A stretch of 64,000 bases of DNA from Acridotheres tristis (lineage: Eukaryota; Chordata; Aves; Passeriformes; Sturnidae), in contig CM072895.1 of NCBI GenBank assembly GCA_037013685.1, positions 9,832,463 to 9,896,462 of the forward strand, read 5' to 3'. A program made the translations under genes and the position numbers. Numbering within the stretch: the stretch's first letter is position 1; every line of letters begins with the position of its first letter. The notes under the pieces were generated by a model, which was not told the origin of the DNA, searched no databases, and saw only the letters and a program-made list of their open reading frames with translations. Shown piece after piece: positions 9,601-20,900 of this stretch.

Positions 9601-12600
9601 CCTTGTCCCCAGGACAAGGGCTGCTGTTTTGCTGGACCCTGCTGAGGCAGACACCCCCTGCTTCCCCCCAGGAGCCCTAGCCCTGCCCTGGTTCATGTGG
9701 GGCAGTGGTATCATGCCAGGAAATTGGGATCAGCACCACCCCAAATGCCATGAAAACATCTTCCCAACAAGCAGCTTTGACAGCCCTGGGCCATGGGGAA
9801 ACTGAGGCACAGCCTCCACGTGGAATCACCCGTTCAGTGGCTTCAAAATCCAGTCCCTGGGAAGGTTGGTGCCCAGCCCCGAGCTCAGCTCCGTGGCATC
9901 CCATCCCCAGTGCTCAGCAGGGCTGCAGTGGTGGGTGACAATCCCATAAACATCCTGTGATGTGACACTGGGCACTTCCCAGCCCAAGCCCCACGCAGGC
10001 ACCTCTGGGACAGCATCGACACTGAGCAGGACTGCTGTGTGAAACCAGATTAGAAGGATCTGGCTTTGAAGTTTTTAATTAACTTTCCCCCTGTTTGCTT
10101 TCTTCTGGACTCAAGGGAAAAGATCAGCCTCCTGCTCTCCCCAGCTTATGTGGCACGGGGGAGGTTGCAGACTCAGATGTGCAGGGGGTCAGAAGGGAGC
10201 AGGGGGCATTGTGTGTAATCCAGCACAGAAGGTGCAGCTGGGCCCTGGGTCCAGGTGCTGTCCTGCCTCCACGGGAGCATCCCTGCACAACCACGAGCAT
10301 CCTCCCACCTGGCCTGGCACATTGGCCACAGGGAACCTCAAATTTGCATTACCCCTTGGTGTTTCATCCCCTCAGAGCTGCTGGCATGGGTTAAAAATAG
10401 CCAGGAGAAAACCCAACCAAAACCCTGGGTGGAGAGCAGCATGAAAAAGCCATGGCTGAGTGGTCCCCTGTGCCAAAACACCTCATTCTGCCTCCCTGAA
10501 TCTGCAAATAATACAGAGAAAACAAATTAACGCTGGGGAAGGGGAGGGAAAAGAGCCAGAGCCGAGCTAGCAACTTGAGGTAGGGAGAGTGGCTAAAAAT
10601 AACAGATCCCTGAAGGCATGGGGAGGAACATGACGGGGATCCACACTCCTGCCATCCCAAAAGGCAGCCGTGTGCCTTCCCAGCTGCTCCTCACAACGCA
10701 GCCCTGCTGGTGAATCCAGAGAGGGAAAAGCCTCCAAGAAGGGCAGCAGCGCGGAGGTAAGAGGTGCAGAGCTGTGCCATGGAGCCAGGAACGATGCTCC
10801 CACCTTCAGCAGAGCAAGGGGGTCCCCCAAGCACCTGGGTGCCCAGCTGGGAGGGAGCTGCTGCCTGACCCACTTGCAGGCAGCCGGGGGGCAGTGGGAT
10901 GCTGCTGGGAGACCCCAGGGGTGCTGCCTCCACAGCTAATTTTAGCTTGTGTTCAATTAATCATGGAACAGGAGGGGATCACAGCCAGCCCAGCCTTTGC
11001 CAGTGCCTCCACCAGCTCCCCTTTCCACCCTGGGTGTGCTGCTGCAGGGCTTGGAGGAGCAGGGACCAGGCATTCCCTGATCCTGTGAGTTTGGGCTGAG
11101 GAGCTAGGAGAGCTCATGTACCACAGTCCTCTTCCTCCAGGCAGCTTTAAGAGGCTGGGGCAGCCCTGGAAAGGATGCCTCAGTTTCCCCTCATTGATGA
11201 CCTTTGCTGGGGAATTTTTCAGGTTGCCTGTACAGCTCTGAACAGGCATTTTCCTGGCATGCCAGAGCTCTGGAATGCCTCCCTGAGATGGGGAGCAGTG
11301 ACCCCCAGCAAAGGATGTCTCAGCCAGCCCAGACCTCTGCTGCATGCCCTAATGGCAGCCCCTTTCCTGGGACTCACCAGCTCTGCTGTGTAAAGCTGGG
11401 GCAGGAACAGCAGCATTGCTCAGAGACAGGCAGCTGTCCTAGCACAGAGGAGAGATCCTGGCAATGTTTTTGGGGTGCAGCATGAGAGCCCTGTGGTCCA
11501 GCTCTCCCCACAGTCCAGCTTCACTCATCCCTGTGTCAAAAGCACGGCATGGTCCAGCCCTCCCCCACGACAGAGGGAATGGCTCCTGACGGAAACAGGG
11601 CTCGGCTGGGATTGAAACCCTTTTCCTGCCTGCACTGTGTGGCCAGAGCTGATAAGGCCTGGATAACCCCAAGTATTGTGTGTTCCGCCCGCCCATGACC
11701 TGCCAGCGTGAGAGGAAACGCTGCTGCTCGGCCAGCCAGGATCCAGGGGGAGACTGTGTGCTGGTGGTGGGGTGCTGGAGTGTCCTGCTTTCTGGCCAGC
11801 CTGCTTTCCCTTTGGCCAGCATATGAAGTTTTGGGATGGCTCTGTCAGATGGTCATTGGTTCCAGCCCAGATTGCTGTGTCAGCACACGCTGGCTGGCTC
11901 TCAGCTGTATGGTCATGAAAGAAAGCTGCCAGAGTGAAAAACCTGGGGGTTCAGGGTGATTGTCTGGCACGATCAGGGTTTGGCCCTCGGGATTTGCATT
12001 TCATCCTCTTGCGGTGGAGCTTTGAACCTGGAACACCTCTGCCTGTTCCAGAGGCTAGACTGGCTGAGCAAAACCTCGCCAACCCAGAGGGAGCCACCAG
12101 CTTTGCTGTCCCACAGTGATCGGGGCTGGCTCGCTCCCTGTGCCGGCTGCTGGCCAAGCCAGACTGCAGGAATGTGTGTGCCAGTGCGTGTGTCCTCCTG
12201 GCTCCTGCCCTCAGATGCTGTCTGGGCTGGCGTCACCCTTTCTGCTGCAGTGGCTCTGGCTAAACACCATAGGCAGCTTCACAAAAGAACATGAGGAGGG
12301 TGACAAAGCACTAGCCACACCACCAGCCACAGCTGATTGTCCAGCTTGGCACCAAAGCCAGGAGCATCCTCTACTGTGCAGTGGCATTTCCATCCCCTGC
12401 CTCCTGCCTGGCAGCAGGTGGGAAGCAGCATGTGCCCCTGCTGCCCTTTTGGCCAGGAGATGCCAGAAAAGGGCAATGCTTCCCATGGGGAATTTCATGC
12501 TGGAGTAAGGAAGCTGATCCCACCATGATCCCACCAGCACCCCTGGACCCTGCCTCCCTCAAGAGCACACCGGCTCTGCTCCAAAGGGGTGGGAGGAGGC

Positions 12601-12779
12601 AGGCTACACAACACAGACACATGAGCAGCTCGGGGAAAGGCAGGATTTGTGCTTCCAGGAGGGAAAATGAGTCACAGGGGGATGACAGGGCTGTGCCAGC
12701 AGCAGAGCGCGGGACTGGGGTAAGCGGTGGCTGTCGGCTGCTATCCAGGAGGTCAGGCAGAAATGCTCTTACAGGCCTT
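6656..12779 (+). other. PIK3R3: Start of the 42.8-kb intron of the long form; GC-rich, no gene seen
   Basis: Starts GTAAGA. No exon is supported. Noted landmarks are a GC-flanked TATA-like TATATATAAAG at 8249-8259 in an AT-rich island (8150-8530), and a perfect palindromic MEF2-type site CTATTTATAG at 9257-9266 followed by pyrimidine-rich AT sequence to about 9310. Open frames on either strand are short and show no domain. Confidence 0.5.
9257..9266. promoter_or_regulatory. Perfect MEF2-type palindrome CTATTTATAG
   Basis: The ten bases fit the MEF2 consensus YTAWWWWTAR on both strands and lie in a roughly 90-bp AT-rich island within GC-rich DNA. Only the motif is visible; function is inference. 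Confidence 0.25.
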
Positions 12780-12915
12780 GCCTGGCTTTAAAATCTATTA
12801 ACGTCATTTTGCTGCTCGAGCCGAGAGCCGCATAGGCAGCAGAAACATTCGGGCATGGCTCAGATCAGAGCAGGATTTCAATTACAGTAATCAAAGGTGA
12901 CACAGATAAGAAACC
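12780..12915. promoter_or_regulatory. Candidate enhancer island with homeodomain, TCF and GATA-type motifs
   Basis: In GC-rich surroundings this stretch has ATTAACGTCATTTT, then CAATTACAGTAATCAAAGGT with a TCF/LEF-type ATCAAAGG, then GACACAGATAAG with a GATA site. The density of distinct factor motifs in 130 bp is the only evidence. Conservation would have to be tested. Confidence 0.25.
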
Positions 12916-15900
12916 CCTGGTCTATGGAGCCACGACAGCTGTCCTCTGGCTCCAACCGGCACCCATCCAGAGCAGCTCCATCAAAATCACTGAAGTGGTA
13001 CTAGGGTAAAATTGGATTGGAATCCATTTTCATCTGCCGTGGTGGAAAATGCTTTCCCTGCACTCCTTGGGGAGGAAAACCACCTTCTCAGGGACAGCAA
13101 GGGAGGAAGGTGCCAGGCATGGAGGAGGGGACAATGTGCCCAGCAACAGCACTGATGGCTGCTTTTGGGTGATGGAGGCAGCAGAAGGAACAGCTGGGAT
13201 GCTGGAGCATCCAGGCTCTGCCACCTGCTTTCCCCTCTCCATTTCAGCCTGGCCCCACCGTGACTGTCATGGGTGAGGCAGGGATGTGCTCAGCTTGGTA
13301 TCAGGCTCCCTGGAGGGATGGACATCCCTCTGAGCCCTGTCTATGGCCAGAGAATCCCAGGATGTGCTGCAGGATGGACCAAGGAAAATGTGGGGAGAGG
13401 GTTGGGAGGTTGGATGAGAAGGGCCCAAGGGGCAGGAGCTGGCATTCCAAACATCCTCATTGCTTTTGTGACTTTGTGCCAATCTTTTGGACGGCAGCAG
13501 GGCATCCCTACCTCTGACTCCCTCACCCCTTTGGGCTTGCACTCCAAGGAGCCACTGGTGCCCACTGCCTAATGGGACCCTGTTTGCCGCCAAACCATGG
13601 GGGCATCCCTGAGTCCCATGCACACAAGGGGTCCTTTCTGCCCCTGCCCCAGCACAGCAGGATCTGGCCAAAACACAGGGTCTCTTTCTGCGCCCACTGG
13701 CCCCGCTCCAGCCTGGCCAGGTGTCAAGTGCCCAGCCGCAGTGTGTCCCCCCCGGTGCTCCGCCGGGAGCAGGAGCCCTCTCCCAAACACTGGAGGTTTG
13801 TGCGGGGTGGCGGGGCTGAATGGTGGGTCTGTGTGGCCGGGAGTGCCGGGGGGGGAGGGAATTTGAGCCGCTTGTTTCATCTGTTTACCTGGAAGTGGAG
13901 ATCATGGCCAGGCCCAGCTGCCGCAGTGGCGGCACTTTCATGCCAGCACTAACGGGATGGGGAGTGCTGCACCCGACCCTGCACAGCCTGCAGCATGACA
14001 ACGATGGGGACACAGCAGGGACTTGGCAGGGCTTCCCTCCCTCCATGTGCCTGCACAGTGCTGAACCCTCCTGCTTGTGGCAGCTGGAGAGCCGGACCGG
14101 GGGGAGGGATGTGGGGATGACCCTAAGCCATTACAGGGGTGGGTGATACTGCAGATCATCCTTTGTCCTGCTGCATCCCTATATCCCTGCATGTGTCCCC
14201 ATGCCAGCTGGGTCCCCATCCTGGCTGTGTTCCTCATACCGTTGGCATTCTCCATTCTGGCTGCACATCTCTACCCCATCCGTAGCTCTGTGTACAGCTG
14301 TGGTGTCCTACACTGGATGCTGTAGATGTCTATCAGCTCTATCCCTGCACCAACTGTCCCCTGTACCAGCAGTGTCCCCATGAGAGCCACTCAGCAGCTC
14401 TGGGAGAGAGGGGCCACCCATGCAAGCGCCAGGTTTTGTCCTTGTGTGAGGCAGGACTGACAGCCACACATAAGCTGCTGGGGAGGAAAAGGGGATGATA
14501 GCATCTTTGTCAGCGCCTGGATGTACGGGGATTAATGAAGCTGGCTCGCCTTCCCCAGGATTCAGGTTGCCTTATCTGTGTCTATCTGTTCTTACCCAGG
14601 CACAGCTAGAGCTGCTCCCGATGTGCACAGCTAATCCCAGAGGCTGGCAGATAGGGCAGGGACCGCTGCCTCCACCCACACCCTGCCCACGCCCACAGGG
14701 CCCGGGGCATAGAGCTGGGACATGACCTGTCCTGCCCCAGGCCAGCTGATGCTGGAGATAACCAGAGGCACAGGGCATAGGTGCCAGTTTAGTGGTCTCA
14801 GTCTGGCAATAGTATGTGCAGGGCTGTGAGGCAGGCACTGGCATTGCCTCTAATCCTGATTTTGAGGCTGCATCACCTTCCAGTTCTCCCAGCAAAGCTG
14901 TGTCTGCCCAGTTCATCTCTATTCATCTTTCAATTCAAAACAGTTACTGCCCCATAGGACCGTCTCTGGGAAGTTGTGGCTGTTCTTTGGTTAAGTAGAT
15001 TTCTCCATCTTTTGGATACTTCTGGCATCTGAGAAGGGCTGCAGGTGGTGAAGGGGCTGGGGTACCCACAGAGGCTGGCACCTCACTGAGCAGCCTGGCA
15101 CCATGTCATGCTCAGGAGACAGGGAGCAAGGGCTAGATCATTTCACCTCACATCACACAGATGTGGCTGCAGCACCCCTGGCTCTTCCCAAGTACCTGGA
15201 GGACCCATAAGCCCTGACTGCCCATCCCTAGTGCCATCTGGAGGGTGTCTTCCCTCTGGCTTCTGGCACCACTTCTTTCTCCCTTCTGTGTTGGCTTTTC
15301 ATATCCTGGGGCAGGAGGAGCATCCGAGGCTGTGCTTCGGCACCATCCCAAGTTTCCAACCTGGCGCGCACAGTGCCATGGCAACACTTTATTTTTTCAG
15401 TTGCTTCCCTGTTTTCTTTGCAATTGGGCTCTCTCACTGGGCGATGGTGATCACAGGGGCTATTTGGGCAGGGTTCAGCATGCTGCTGAGCAAGCAGCTT
15501 GTAGCATGGTGCCTCGTGGTGGCCTACCCTGCCCTGCCATGTGCCCCATACCTCGCATGGCTCTGACCCTCCCTGGCCACATCATAGAGGGAAAAACATC
15601 ACCTGGGCTTGGGAGTGACTGCTCAGCTCTGCACACCCCAAAGTTGCCCTGGGACCTCAAAGTTACCCATTTCCCATGGGCAGTACAGCTCCATGTACAA
15701 TGGATATGGCCTCTGCAGAATTATGTCCCCAAGGTCACCAATGCCACCAGAGCTCTGTGTCTTTGGCAAAATTATACTGAGTGTGCTGAAGTGGGTGCCC
15801 AGCATGGCTAGCACTGCTCTTGTTTCTGTGACACTTCTTCCTGTGTTCCCAGCCTGTGGCTCCTCCAGAGCATCTTTCCTGTTACCTCCTCATCCTGCTA

Positions 15901-17639
15901 CAGTGGGGTTTAAAGCTATAAGGAAGGTGCCTGGAGAAGGCTTTTTAAAATGCCAGTGGGGAACTATGGCAAAGGAAACCATGCCAGAGGGGAGAATGGG
16001 GTCAGGAGAACACAAGCCCTCAGGACCCCTGTGTAAACAAGGATTGGAGGACAGTGACAGGAGTTTGGTAATGCAAAAAGCACAAGCAAGAGCTGGCCCT
16101 GACAAACTCCCTGGGCAGTTTCAGGAACAGTCTCAACCACTGAGTGGCTGCGCATATCTAAAGGAAGCTCTGCTTGGCAGCTTCTGACAGCTGCTTCTGC
16201 AGGAGCCTTAAATTGGACATTGAGGGTGTTTCAGAAAGAGAAACCTGAGTGTTTTGAGGACCAGAACAATTCAAAAGATCCTAGACAAATTCACAAGCCA
16301 TCAGACTTGACAGGAATCTAGTCTTTTCAGCAAGAAAGACAAAAAAAAGCCTTTGTCCAAGTCGTTTCCACCTAGCTTTTAGTGGGACTAGAACTGCAGT
16401 GTCCTGTGCTGGCAGGCATCCCCCGGGCCAAGAACAGCCAACCCCTGAAATCACTTTGTGTGGGCCCCAGAGTCCATCTTGGCATCCTGGCACTTGCTGC
16501 TGCCATCACTTCCAATTTAGACCTGCTCATGGCAGAGACCAATATAGAAGCACTTTGCAGGATGGCACTTCCCCTCCCCAGGGAGCCAATGCTGGTACTT
16601 TGCTCTTGCTGCTCACCAGCTCCAAGGAAGACTGAGGAGCTGGAATTACTTTTTTCCAAGAAAGGTGAATTTGTTTTGCAGAAAGATAAGGACTGGGGAA
16701 CAGTTGTTCTGCTCTGTTGAGCCTTTCTGCCATCCGGAACAGCTTTTGGTTTCCTTCTGGATACCTCTTCCATGAGATGACAGGACAGGCAGAGGGGCAA
16801 GGGCATCATTAGGACCCCCAAGGAGGGGAAGGATGAGGAGATGGAATCAGGGGACACATGGGTCTGTCTCTATGTGCTCTCTTCACAGGGGTGAGTGAAA
16901 GTCAGCCCAGGTAAGTGGAGAGCTGGTTTAGGGAAGGGCTTGAACCAAACCTCGCTGTGGAAGGTTGTGGAAGCCCATGGCATGTGCACACTCTGCCCCT
17001 CCCCTTGGCAGGGCGGTGGCCATGAGATCCTGCAGCTGCTGCTGCTCATTCTGTATTATCCAGCCCAGGGGTGGAGAAAGCCTCATTGTCTCCATCTTCC
17101 CTCTTTTCTTCCTGGGGAAAAACAAAAGCAAAGTCATCACATCAGGGCGGGGTTACTCGGGGACTGAAGAGGGGAGAGCACTTCCAAGGCATTGGGAACT
17201 GCTACCCCAGCCCCATGGGTGAGGTTTCTGGTGTTTAGTAAGGGTTTGGTGTTCCTGCAGCTTTATCCTCCATAAAGCCATAAAAAATGTATCCCACTCC
17301 TCCAATTGCTTGTTCCTACAGAAACTGGGGGCAGAACCGGGTCTCTTGGGCATGGTCCTCCTCACAGTTGGAAAACGCCCCACAGAGCTCTTCCAGGGGC
17401 TGGACACCAGCTCCCATTGGCCCTGCACGGCTCCAAGCCACTCATGTCCATGCCACATATTGGTGTCCTCTGGTCCCTCCCAACTGCTCTTCGCCAAACA
17501 CTTCCTGTGCAGTGGATTTGATTTGGTGTCTCCGAGGCTGACACTCAGCTCAGGACTGTGCTGCCACTGCCCAGGCAGCCTGTGCTGTCCTCAGCATCCA
17601 GTGCTCAAAACCACAACCTCATGGTGAGCATCCTCCCTG
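12916..17639 (+). other. Intronic DNA of the long form, no gene seen
   Basis: GC-rich unique-looking sequence. A segment around 14440-14600 is less GC-rich and contains GGGGATTAATGAAGC and CCTTATCTGTG (GATA-like), possibly regulatory. No splice-bounded frame resembling a protein was recognised. Confidence 0.4.
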
Positions 17640-17930
17640 GAGAGGCTGCTCTCTGCAATTAATCCGGGCATGGTTTATGCTAACGACCTCCCCACTTTAA
17701 ATTATAAATGGCCCTTGGCATGTGTGCACACAAACACACGTGTGTGTGCAGAGATCCTTTAAGGCCATCATTAGCTGTAATTAGTGGGATCTGTCACTCA
17801 TCTTTGGCAGTTAACGATGAGCCCTGAGTCAGAGGAATCCAGCGGCAGATAAAATAAACACGATTTCAAACAGTTTGGAAATAACAAGCCCTCGTTAATC
17901 AGACAAGCCCCAAAGGGAAGCACTTGGAAA
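17640..17930. promoter_or_regulatory. AT-rich candidate regulatory element with copy C of the motif set
   Basis: About 290 bp with GCAATTAATCCGG, TTTAAATTATAAATGG, an alternating purine-pyrimidine stretch (17720-17750, GTGTGC then ACACACGTGTGTGTGC), ATTAGCTGTAATTAGTGG, an AP-1/Maf-type CTGAGTCAG (17824-17832) and CAGATAAAATAAAC. At 17890-17920 it carries CCTCGTTAA followed by CAAAGGGAAGC, shared with 4353-4392 and with the minus strand at 722-782. It looks like a conserved non-coding element. That reading is inference. Confidence 0.35.
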
Positions 17931-20900
17931 AGTCGCAGCTTCTTTGCCATTGCTGAGAATGGGACTGGGTGGGCTCCAGGACAGCCCCCGTGCTCCCCAA
18001 ACCCCCACTACAGTGGGAATGGGAGGCAGGATATTCTCTCTTGGCTGACTTCATGGCAGGACTGAAGTGTCAGAGCCAGTCAGCTCAAGTAAAAACCTGA
18101 AAACTGGCAAAACCTACCCAAAGGGCTCCTGCATGGCCCCTCTCTGGGTGAAAGCAGATGAGGAGCAACCTGGCCCCAAGGTGCAAGTGGGGGTGATGCT
18201 GGTGCAGGGCTCAGCTCTGGGTAGAGATGAAGCAGCTCTGGGGCTCTGGGGCAGCACATCCCACAGCCATCACTCACCCCAAGAGCTTAAAAGCTGTGTG
18301 AATGGGAGCATCCACAGGATCCAGCAGCACAGGGGAGATAGGATTTGGGGAAGGGGCTGGTACAAGGGATGTTTCCTAGGGAGCAGGGGGAGCTGGGGAG
18401 ACTTCTAGCTGTCACAGCTGCAGCTAAATTACAGCAAATAGGAGGGGAATGGGACACATGAGGCTGGTTTATATTACAAAGGAGCAGTCCATCATGGGGT
18501 ATTTAAAATAATCCGCTTAGATGCACAGTAGCAGATTTGGAGTGCTAAGGGAATTGAAGGCGCTGTGGCTTTGCAAGACTGGATCAGATCTAGTTAAGAT
18601 GCCACTTAGAACAGCACATCCCATCCTGCCTCGCTGCCCCAGGGGACAGGCACACAGCACCTGCAGCCCCTGCAAGGCCACTCCCATCCCACTAGGGAGG
18701 CACCCAAGGTGACATTGGCCACATCAGGATGGGTGACAATGTCCTGTGGCAGCTCCCTGGGACTGGTGGCAGGTTTGGGCAGCACAGAGCCATGGTCTGG
18801 ATTAGGCACAGGACAGGGGATTCCCATGAGGGGCCAAGCCTTTGGAGTGGTGGAGGAGGTGCAAATGGTTCTTGGAGTCCAGGGGCACCTTCATGCTGAA
18901 GCCAGGTGCCTGGTAAAGAGCTGGGACCAGGGGATGCTCAGGAGAGAGCTGTACCCACACTGCCAAGGGGTGGGAACCTCCTCTAAGGGTATCCATGTGG
19001 CATTTCCGACTCAGCTGGGGCTGGGGACAGGGACCTGGTATGGAGTCCTGGTAGGCTGGGACCAGGTTCTTCAGGGGAAGAGCAGGGGCTGGGGTTGCTC
19101 TGCCTCTGCATGGCCTTGCAAGCCTCCCAGCATGGCCAGTGGCTACAGAGGAGAGTGGCTCCTAATCCCACAAGCTAGGGGGTCCTCTGCTGGGGTCTGG
19201 GCTCACTCTGGCGTCTGTGTGGGTAGGAACATGGGCTGTCTGAGCATCCCTGAGCATCCTCGCACTGCTCCTCTGAGCCAGGCTGAAAGCTCAGCCCCAG
19301 GGAAGCCAATTTACCCTGAGAGAGGGATTTCATCCCAGAGACTTCATTACAAGCAGATATTTCCCCAGAAGAGTATCCTTCCAAGGGCAGATGGTTTCCA
19401 CCTTGAGCAGAGTGAAGGAGTTCAGCCTGCAGTGGCCCTGTGGAGCCAGAGCAGCAGCAGCTCCTCAGAGCCAGGCAGTGTAGCCATAAGTGACCCTGCC
19501 ACAGAGCTGCTCCTCACACTGCCCATCCCTTTGCTCCCAGGGAGGGCAGGGCCCAGGAACATGCTCGCAAAATCTGAGGCTGCATGTCAGACTAGGCCAC
19601 AGGACTGCCTGCACCTCTTCTTGTCCTCAACCTGTGCCCTCTGTCCCCCTCTGACCCCACGACAGGGCTGTGTTCAACACGAGGGCTCACTCTGGCAGGT
19701 TTAAACACTGTCCCCAGCTCCCCTAAGCATTAATCCAAGCGAGGATTAAGGTTACCAAGCTCCTGGAGCCACCCAGCTCTCACGTCTCCCACAATGGACC
19801 CCTCTGTCCTGGCCCCAGAGAGGGCACAGGGCTCTGCTGTCTCCCTGGGACTTGCTGCTATCGCCCCCAAACCCCCCAGCTCTCCTCCATCAGCAGACAC
19901 CTCACTGGGGTTGTGCAGCACCTGTTCACCTCTGCGAATTGGGGACCAGAGATCATCTCTGAGGCTCTGGGGGCTTCCAAGACTCTGTGACCAACTTCCC
20001 CCTGCTCCCTGCAAGCCCTGGGGTGGGTTTGGGGTAGCCATGAGCTTCTCCCCCCTCTTCTCCCCTGTCCCCCACGTGCTGTGCTCTGGGTCAGCTCTGG
20101 GTTCATGACAACTAGTTTAAATGCATGGAAAATACCTTAATCCTGGTAAGACTCTGATCCCTGCCTGCTCATACTTCTCATGAAAGCCCCCCACTTCAGC
20201 CATAATCCCCTGGGAGAGGTCATATGTGCACCCACCATTTGTGGGAGCAAGGGATGTTCTCCAGGGCACCCACAAACTCCTGGGGTTGGCACACAGGGTC
20301 CTGGCTAGTACTGCCCAGGGAGTCCTGTCACCTGCAGGGGACAGAAGGGATACAGATGCTCCCATCACATGGCCAGTGGCTCCTGCCACCCTCTTGTGCC
20401 CCCTTAGGGCCACCAGCTCCAGAAGTTTTCAGAGACAACAAAGTAACGGTAAACTATTTTTACATAGTTATTATCATGTTTCATTTCTGTTTTGAGTTGC
20501 TATATACTCCACAGTGAGCAGAACTCCTAGAGTCCCTATCCCCTTGCAACTCCTGTCCCATCCCATCCAGAGGGCTCCCCAGGGCATGGGATTGGCTTGT
20601 GGGGAGAAATAGGGCTCTGGCTCTGCCCACAGTCCCATTTCCCTAACGTCAGGAGCTTCTGCTGCCTTTACCTGCCCTGACCTGTGGCCCCACGAGCTGT
20701 AATCCCCCTCCTGCTGCACCTGCAGGATCAGAGGCTGCGAGTGTCCAACCCATCCCAGAGAAAGGAGGGCACTGGGGGTTGGTAATAAATCCTAGTGATA
20801 TCCCAGGGAGAGGGGTAGAACAACAAGTTCTCACCACTCCCTTGCGTGGCAGTAGGAAAAGTCTGTGTTTGCAGAATTGTCTCTTGTATTTATAAGAAGC

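Noticed and set aside
18709..19704. 331-codon open frame, the longest in the window
   Set aside because: No domain, Trp/Gly/Ser/Cys-rich composition typical of noncoding GC-rich DNA, no splice or promoter context and competing frames on both strands. Coding-potential scoring and orthologue alignment would settle it.
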